Shown one piece after another: positions 32,773-37,415 of a stretch of DNA of 37,415 bases. This stretch comes from Alistipes sp. (GTDB lineage Bacteria > Bacteroidota > Bacteroidia > Bacteroidales > Rikenellaceae), in the NCBI GenBank assembly GCA_021201825.1, contig JAJQED010000037.1:1-37415 (forward strand). Reading direction: 5' to 3'. The translations under genes were made by a program, and so were the position numbers. Within the stretch, counting starts at the first letter, position 1; each line of letters opens with the position of its first letter. The notes below the pieces were generated by a model. That model made no database searches. It saw only the letters and a list, made by a program, of their open reading frames with translations, and was not told the origin of the DNA.

Positions 32773-32814
32773 ATCACTGAAAAAGACCGTATATTTCTTA
32801 ACCTTGGAACGTTT

Positions 32815-34299
32815 ATGGGAATAAGCCTTGATACCGGGAACATACTATTGATAGGGTCGATACTCCTCTTCGGGAGTATAATGGCGGGTAAGGCCGGTAG
32901 CAGGTTCGGTATTCCCGCCCTTTTGTTGTTCCTGGGCGTGGGGATGATCTTCGGCAGCGACGGGGTCGGCATCGAGTTTAACAGCCCGGCCATGGCCCAA
33001 TTCGTAGGGATGATGGCCCTGAGTATCATATTGTTCTCGGGCGGTATGGACACCAGCTACCAGGAGATAAAACCCGTATTGGGTCAGGGGATCGTCCTGG
33101 CTACGGTGGGTGTTTTCATCACAACGTGCATCACAGGCTTGTTCATTTACCTTATAAGCGGCGAGCTGCTGCTCATGGAGTCGTTCCTGCTGGCAGCGGT
33201 CATGTCGTCGACCGACTCGGCCTCCGTGTTCTCCATCCTGCGCTCCAAGCGCCAGGGGCTGAAACAGCGCCTGCGGCCCATGCTGGAGCTCGAGAGCGGG
33301 AGCAACGACCCGATGGCTTACATGCTTACCATACTGCTGATCCAGATAATCAAAACGGGTGACGTCAGCGCCTGGGGCGCCGTATGGATGTTCATTATGC
33401 AGATGTCCATCGGCGCGGTGGCCGGTTTCCTGCTGGGGCACCTTGCAATACGGGTCATAAACAAGATCAATATCGACAACCGGTCAATGTACGGCATACT
33501 GCTTATCGCCTTTACTTTCTTCATCTTCTCCATCACCGACCTGATCCGTGGCAACGGCTACCTGGCCGTATATATTGCCGGGCTGGTGGTCGGCAACCAT
33601 AAGATCGTTTTCAAACGGAGCATGATGACGTTCTTCGACGGGTTCGCGTGGCTGTTCCAGATCGTGATGTTCCTCACCCTGGGGCTTCTGGTCAATCCCA
33701 GCGAACTTATCGGGGTGGCTGTCCCGGGGCTGCTTATCGGGGTATTTATGATAATCGTGTCCAGGCCCGTTGCTGTTTTCCTGTGCCTGGCTCCGTTCAG
33801 GGGCCTGACTTTCAAAGGGCGGTTGTACGTCTCGTGGGTGGGGCTTCGCGGCGCCGTGCCCATTATCTTTGCCACATATCCGCTGTTGAGCGGCATCCCG
33901 CATGCCCGCACGATGTTCAATATCGTTTTCTTCATCACCATAGTCTCCCTCCTTATACAGGGTACGACCGTCAGCTGGGTAGCCAAACTGCTGGGGTTGG
34001 CAACGGAGGAGAAAACCGAATCTTTCGGCATAGACCTGCCGGAGAAGATCAAGTCGGCCCTCTCGGAGATCGACGTCCAGCCCGTACTGCTCACCCAGGG
34101 AGACCGCCTGCGGGACCTGGTCCTGCCGGACAATACACTGGTCGTTATGGTAAAGCGGGGTGACAATTACTTCGTCCCCAAAGGGGCGACCAAGCTCGAC
34201 GTGGGGGACAAGCTGCTGGTCATCTCGGACAACGACGAGGAACTCCAGCAGGAATACCGCTCCCTGGGCATTATCAATCCCGTCGGGCAAAACCAATAA
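32815..34299 (+). CDS. K+/H+ antiporter, NhaP2/CvrA type with C-terminal RCK domain
   Basis: A 494-residue CPA1-family exchanger. Residues 1-400 form about 12 membrane segments, with GSRFGIPALLLFLGVGMIFG, ILFSGGMDTSYQEIKPVL, and AAVMSSTDSASVFSILRSK carrying the ion-site TD pair. LESGSNDPMAYMLTILLI and SWVGLRGAVPIIFATYPLLSG follow. Residues about 400-485 form a TrkA_C/RCK_C regulatory domain (GDRLRDLVLPDNTLVVMVKRG, KLDVGDKLLVISDNDEE). The C-terminal domain marks the potassium/proton subgroup. The chosen ATG gives MGISLDTGNILLIGSILLFG; the upstream extension is leader with a -7 element and hairpin. Confidence 0.9.
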   Translation: MGISLDTGNILLIGSILLFGSIMAGKAGSRFGIPALLLFLGVGMIFGSDGVGIEFNSPAMAQFVGMMALSIILFSGGMDTSYQEIKPVLGQGIVLATVGVFITTCITGLFIYLISGELLLMESFLLAAVMSSTDSASVFSILRSKRQGLKQRLRPMLELESGSNDPMAYMLTILLIQIIKTGDVSAWGAVWMFIMQMSIGAVAGFLLGHLAIRVINKINIDNRSMYGILLIAFTFFIFSITDLIRGNGYLAVYIAGLVVGNHKIVFKRSMMTFFDGFAWLFQIVMFLTLGLLVNPSELIGVAVPGLLIGVFMIIVSRPVAVFLCLAPFRGLTFKGRLYVSWVGLRGAVPIIFATYPLLSGIPHARTMFNIVFFITIVSLLIQGTTVSWVAKLLGLATEEKTESFGIDLPEKIKSALSEIDVQPVLLTQGDRLRDLVLPDNTLVVMVKRGDNYFVPKGATKLDVGDKLLVISDNDEELQQEYRSLGIINPVGQNQ

Positions 34300-34412
34300 A
34301 ACCCTTATCTTTATTCAGTGCCGTCGGTACCGGTTTCCCGTGCGTTGGGAAGAGGGATATAAATTTCCGTTATTTTTTTTGGCGGTTATGTTTCCGTGTA
34401 TAAAATTTGTGT

Positions 34413-34420
34413 TATAATTG
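34413..34420 (+). promoter_or_regulatory. Possible -7 element (TATAATTG) of the small acidic gene
   Basis: One mismatch to TAnnTTTG, 17 nt before the ATG at 34437. Confidence 0.35.
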
Positions 34421-34436
34421 CACAAAAAACTAAGCG

Positions 34437-34739
34437 ATGGCTAAAGAGGTAAAGACGAAGAAGCGGGTTGTGAGGAGTTACCACAATTTGCCGGTCGAGT
34501 TGCAGGAGGAGCTGAGGCGGCAGTACCCCTACGGTTATACGGAATCGATGATAAGGATCGACAAGGGGCCGGGGGATTTTTTTTACGGCGTTGTGCTCGA
34601 TACCGAGGATATAAGTTACCTGGTCAAGATAGACGTCAAGATAGACGGCAGTGCCGAGGAGGAAGAGGATAAGGAGTATTACGACGAGGAGATCAAGGGA
34701 GCCGAGGAGATCGCCGACGACGACGATGCCGAGGAATAG
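34437..34739 (+). CDS. Small acidic conserved protein of unknown function
   Basis: A 100-residue soluble protein. The first 75 residues mix basic and aromatic segments (MAKEVKTKKRVVRSYHNLP, RRQYPYGYTESMIRIDKGPG, FYGVVLDTEDISYLVKIDVKID); the last 30 are almost all Glu/Asp/Lys (AEEEEDKEYYDEEI, AEEIADDDDAEE). Similar small acidic proteins occur in Bacteroidetes, as far as I recall, without assigned function. The shape suggests a small beta domain with a disordered acidic tail. It is alone on the + strand and convergent with the phosphofructokinase gene. Confidence 0.7.
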   Translation: MAKEVKTKKRVVRSYHNLPVELQEELRRQYPYGYTESMIRIDKGPGDFFYGVVLDTEDISYLVKIDVKIDGSAEEEEDKEYYDEEIKGAEEIADDDDAEE

Positions 34740-34770
34740 CCTCCCCGTACAGGCCCGGACAGGATAGAGA

Positions 34771-34811
34771 CAAAAAAAGAAGCGGCATTCCCGATGGGAA
34801 TGCCGCTTCTT
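34771..34811 (-). terminator. Phosphofructokinase terminator (possibly bidirectional)
   Basis: Perfect 16-bp arms 34777-34792 and 34796-34811 with a 3-nt loop. On the - strand they continue into a T-run (A-run at 34772-34778 on +). It lies between convergent genes. Confidence 0.88.
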
Positions 34812-34827
34812 ACGGATTGCAACCGGG

Positions 34828-36060
34828 TTACCAGTTGAGTATCTTCCTGAAATCGTATTTTTCCGGGTCCGGAACGTAAGCCTTGGCGGCCTCGTAGTCC
34901 TCCGGGGTGATATAGCACAGGATATTGTCGATAACGGCCTTGAAAGTATCCGAATCGATGTCAACGAGCCGGGGCGGTATCTTGCCGGTAGCGGGGTCCT
35001 GCAGGTCTTTGAGGCAGAGGTTAACCACACGGCCGGTCTCGTCCACGAATACCATACAGCCGGTCTGCCCCTCGCTAAAGAGCTTATATACGCCCATACC
35101 CAGCTGCGAGCAATACACAAGGTCGCTTGCTACGGGGGTCTGGCAACGGACTTCGTATCCGACTTCCACCGGGCGCGATTTTACCTTGAGGCCCAGGTCG
35201 CAGACTTTTCTTTCGATCAGTTCGTTGAAGATGTGCGACTTGGACACCTTGCCGAGTTCCGGGTGGCCGTGGTCGTCGAACGTGAAATGCACGCCCGATT
35301 TACGGATCTCCTCGTCGCTCAGTTCATGGAACACACCCTCGGAAATTATAGCCGCGCCGTAGTCCATACCCATGATCTTGCGTTTGATGATGGACGATAC
35401 TACGAGGTTTACGATCTTTTCTACCGTTATCTCCGTTTTATTGAACATTTCGGGGATGACGATCATCGGGTAGTGGCAGGCGGTACCGATACCGAAAGCC
35501 AGGTGGCCCGCACTGCGGCCCATAGCCGCCAGCACGAACCAGTTACCGCTGGTACGTGCATCCACGTAGACCGTGCGGCCGATAGTAGCCCCTTTGTCAA
35601 GAGCCGATTCGTAACCGAACGTGGGACTGCCGCCGGGCAGGGGCAGGTCGTTGTCGATCGTCTTGGGAACGTGGATGTTGGCTATCGGGTATTTTTTAGC
35701 CTCGAGGAACTTGGCGATACGGTTGGCGGTCGATGCGGTATCATCGCCCCCCACGGTAACCAACAGTTTCACGTTGTTGCCCGTGAAGAAGTCGAGGTTG
35801 AAATTCTCTTCGAAATCCTTGTCGGAGGGTTTGAAGCGGCTCATTTGCAGGTAGGACCCGCCACGGTTGAAGATATCGTCAGCCAGCTTGTAGTCGATGT
35901 CCTCCATACGGGTATCCTTGCGGAACAGGCCGCTGTAACCGGCGTGCAGGCCGATAACGCGGTAACCTTTTTGCAGGAACGTCTTGGCCACGCTGCCCAC
36001 CACGGTGTTCATGCCCGGTGCGGGGCCGCCGCCTGTAAGAATAGCGATTGCGTCTTTCAT
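34828..36060 (-). CDS. 6-phosphofructokinase, PPi-dependent type
   Basis: A 410-residue glycolytic enzyme phosphorylating fructose 6-phosphate. The start MKDAIAILTGGGPAPGMN carries the phosphate-binding loop. Phosphoryl-donor determinants are GGDDT (104-108) and PKTIDND (132-138). Asp in GGDD and Lys before TIDND mark the pyrophosphate-using group; ATP enzymes have GGDG and PGTIDND. GRTVYVDARTSGNWFVLAAMGRSAGHLA and IPEMF follow. The ATG at 36060 is chosen; a longer frame from a TTG at 36117 would begin inside the -7 element. Donor specificity is inferred from motifs. Confidence 0.92.
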   Translation of the reverse strand: MKDAIAILTGGGPAPGMNTVVGSVAKTFLQKGYRVIGLHAGYSGLFRKDTRMEDIDYKLADDIFNRGGSYLQMSRFKPSDKDFEENFNLDFFTGNNVKLLVTVGGDDTASTANRIAKFLEAKKYPIANIHVPKTIDNDLPLPGGSPTFGYESALDKGATIGRTVYVDARTSGNWFVLAAMGRSAGHLAFGIGTACHYPMIVIPEMFNKTEITVEKIVNLVVSSIIKRKIMGMDYGAAIISEGVFHELSDEEIRKSGVHFTFDDHGHPELGKVSKSHIFNELIERKVCDLGLKVKSRPVEVGYEVRCQTPVASDLVYCSQLGMGVYKLFSEGQTGCMVFVDETGRVVNLCLKDLQDPATGKIPPRLVDIDSDTFKAVIDNILCYITPEDYEAAKAYVPDPEKYDFRKILNW

Positions 36061-36114
36061 AATTATCAGATTTATATTTGGATTAGCCGAATTACGGATT
36101 ACAGTTCTCGGCCA

Positions 36115-36122
36115 CAAAAATA
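36115..36122 (-). promoter_or_regulatory. Phosphofructokinase -7 element (TATTTTTG)
   Basis: TAnnTTTG on the - strand about 54 nt before the ATG. Confidence 0.5.
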
Positions 36123-36199
36123 CACTATTTTTTCAATAAATTTATAAATGTCCCGCAACGGGTCGGCGCTGAGCTGCAACTTTTGGTTATTTTTACGCA

Positions 36200-37415
36200 A
36201 TGGAGAATTTACACGGCGACAGCACCCGGCTGCATACCCTGCTTACGGAACTATCCGACGGCAAGGACTATTTCGGTTTCCGGGATGCCTATCTGGCGAA
36301 CCGCTGCGGTTTGGACGCCAAGCGGAGCCTATACTGGGAGGCCGTTTACCATAACCTGTTCGGCCGTGAATACCGGTCGCTCACGGCTGCCGGGCATTAC
36401 CTTACGGCATACGGCGATAAGGACGAAGACTCGGGCGAGATGCTCTATATCTCTGCCGTGAACCGCCTGCGCCGGTTCCGTTACCGCGCGGCGGCGGCCA
36501 CATACCGTAAACTCCTGCGGCTCCATGGCCAAAAGATGAGCGCCGAGGAGAAAGAGGAAGCTACGGGTAACCTGGCCGTGTGCCATTCCCTGCGACAGGT
36601 ACCGCCCCAAACCGTCCGCCTTAACGGCCTAAAGAGCATTCCCCTGTCGGCAACCCCGTTCCATCACCTGTCGTGCTCAGTGTGCATGGGAGGATTCCGG
36701 GGGAACTTCATTTTGGATACCGGGGCCAACTTCTCGGCCGTGAGCCTCACTACAGCCGAAGCTATGGGGCTGGTGCCGGTAACCACGGGTATCGACGTGG
36801 GTACGGCTACCGGGGTGCGCCTGCAGTGCGGCCTGGCCTATGCCCCGGAACTGGATATCGCCGGGATCACGGTCCGCAACGCCGTTTTTATCATAATGGA
36901 GGACGGGCAACTGGAATTCCCCGAAATGAACTACCGGCTGGAGGGGATCATCGGCCTTCCGGTTCTGCGCCAATTAGGTAACCTGAAATTCACCCCTACG
37001 CAACTGGGGATCGGGAACGTCCGCTTCCCGGCAGGCGCGGGTGGCAACGTCTGCCTCGAGGGGTTGATGCCCCTTGCGGAGATCCACGCCCACGGCCAGA
37101 GGCTCGCATTTACTCTCGATACCGGCGCCAACAACTCGGAATACTCTTACGGCCATTATAACCGAAACCGCGAACGGCTGGACGGGACGGCCTCCCGGCA
37201 GCGCGGTTTGCGGGGCGGGGGCGGCGGGGTGATTAATCACAAGTCGCTTATGCTCCCGGATGAGACCCTTTCGGCAGGGGGTCGGGACATGAGGGTCCCC
37301 GCCATGAACGTCATGCTGGACGATTTCGAATTCAGCCGGGGCAAGGACGGTAACCTGGGCCTCGATGCCCTCATGGCGAACGGCGGGTTCCGGCTCTCGT
37401 TCGGCAAGATGGCAC
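36200..37415 (+). CDS. Retropepsin-like aspartic protease domain protein (3' end beyond window)
   Basis: Partial frame of 405 codons from ATG 36200, open to the window end. Residues 1-150 are helical (REYRSLTAAGHYLTAYGD, RYRAAAATYRKLLRL) and resemble TPR-like repeats. Two retropepsin-type halves follow, each with a catalytic motif: ILDTGANFSAVS (D173) and TLDTGANNSEYS (D307). EGIIGLPVLRQLGNLKFT follows the first, and GNLGLDALMANGGFRLSF follows the second. Two DTGA halves in one chain would form a complete pepsin-like site from retroviral-type units. No signal peptide is present with this start, which is the first ATG in the frame; the preceding in-frame codons carry no secretion signal. Substrates are unknown. 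Confidence 0.78.
   Translation, partial: MENLHGDSTRLHTLLTELSDGKDYFGFRDAYLANRCGLDAKRSLYWEAVYHNLFGREYRSLTAAGHYLTAYGDKDEDSGEMLYISAVNRLRRFRYRAAAATYRKLLRLHGQKMSAEEKEEATGNLAVCHSLRQVPPQTVRLNGLKSIPLSATPFHHLSCSVCMGGFRGNFILDTGANFSAVSLTTAEAMGLVPVTTGIDVGTATGVRLQCGLAYAPELDIAGITVRNAVFIIMEDGQLEFPEMNYRLEGIIGLPVLRQLGNLKFTPTQLGIGNVRFPAGAGGNVCLEGLMPLAEIHAHGQRLAFTLDTGANNSEYSYGHYNRNRERLDGTASRQRGLRGGGGGVINHKSLMLPDETLSAGGRDMRVPAMNVMLDDFEFSRGKDGNLGLDALMANGGFRLSFGKMA

Overview
The window looks like chromosome of a Bacteroidales bacterium, most likely a gut member near Rikenellaceae/Alistipes (inferred from gene content and the fairly GC-rich genes; not tested by comparison). Three things point this way. Many genes are preceded by the Bacteroidetes -7 element TAnnTTTG, in the best cases with a -33 TTTG 19-20 bp upstream. 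LpxC and FabZ are fused in one gene. There are SDDD-type surface lipoproteins and an arm-domain integrase of the Bacteroidetes type. Most of the window is housekeeping.

Layout, left to right. 1-411: G-rich degenerate tandem repeats, then the rpsA terminator. 412-3598 (-): ribosomal protein S1 with a long acidic N-terminus, and a secreted FKBP-like protein. 3687-5670 (+): UDP-glucuronate-epimerase-like protein and RNase Z. 5675-8429 (-): DUF4286 protein, secreted GH31 glycosidase and CysQ. 8599-9305 (+): rplU-rpmA with promoter and terminator. 9521-10768 (+): two paralogous surface lipoproteins, each with its own terminator. 10815-11048: interspersed palindromic repeats in a convergent spacer. 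11060-14925 (-): recQ, a DEDDy exonuclease and rlmI. 15022-16031 (-): a small winged-helix protein, and rpmI-rplT without infC.

16100-18860 is an AT-richer accessory patch. A perfect 39-bp inverted repeat (16185-16223 and 17370-17408) brackets one complete AraC-family regulator gene. Directly beside it lies a tyrosine recombinase gene. The repeat is itself almost palindromic, as recombinase core sites are, so the 1.15-kb bracketed segment is a candidate invertible (phase-variable) regulator cassette. The recombinase, however, has an apparent one-base frameshift in its N-terminal arm domain and Gln where the first catalytic Arg is expected, so the switch may now be locked or driven by another recombinase. 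This is the most interesting part of the window.

18861-21272 (-): miaB and a YitT-type membrane protein. 21375-23753 (+): plsY and an acyl-CoA synthetase-like gene (phospholipid synthesis). 23795-24168: a second, larger cluster of the same palindromic repeat family, again between convergent genes. 24221-29403 (-): rimP-nusA-infB behind a leader of roughly 300 nt. 29426-31762 (-): lpxC/fabZ-lpxA (lipid A). 31785-34739 (+): a TonB-like protein, a K+/H+ antiporter and a small acidic conserved protein. 34771-36122 (-): PPi-type phosphofructokinase. 36200-37415 (+): a retropepsin-like protein that runs off the window. No tRNA, rRNA or CRISPR array was recognised.
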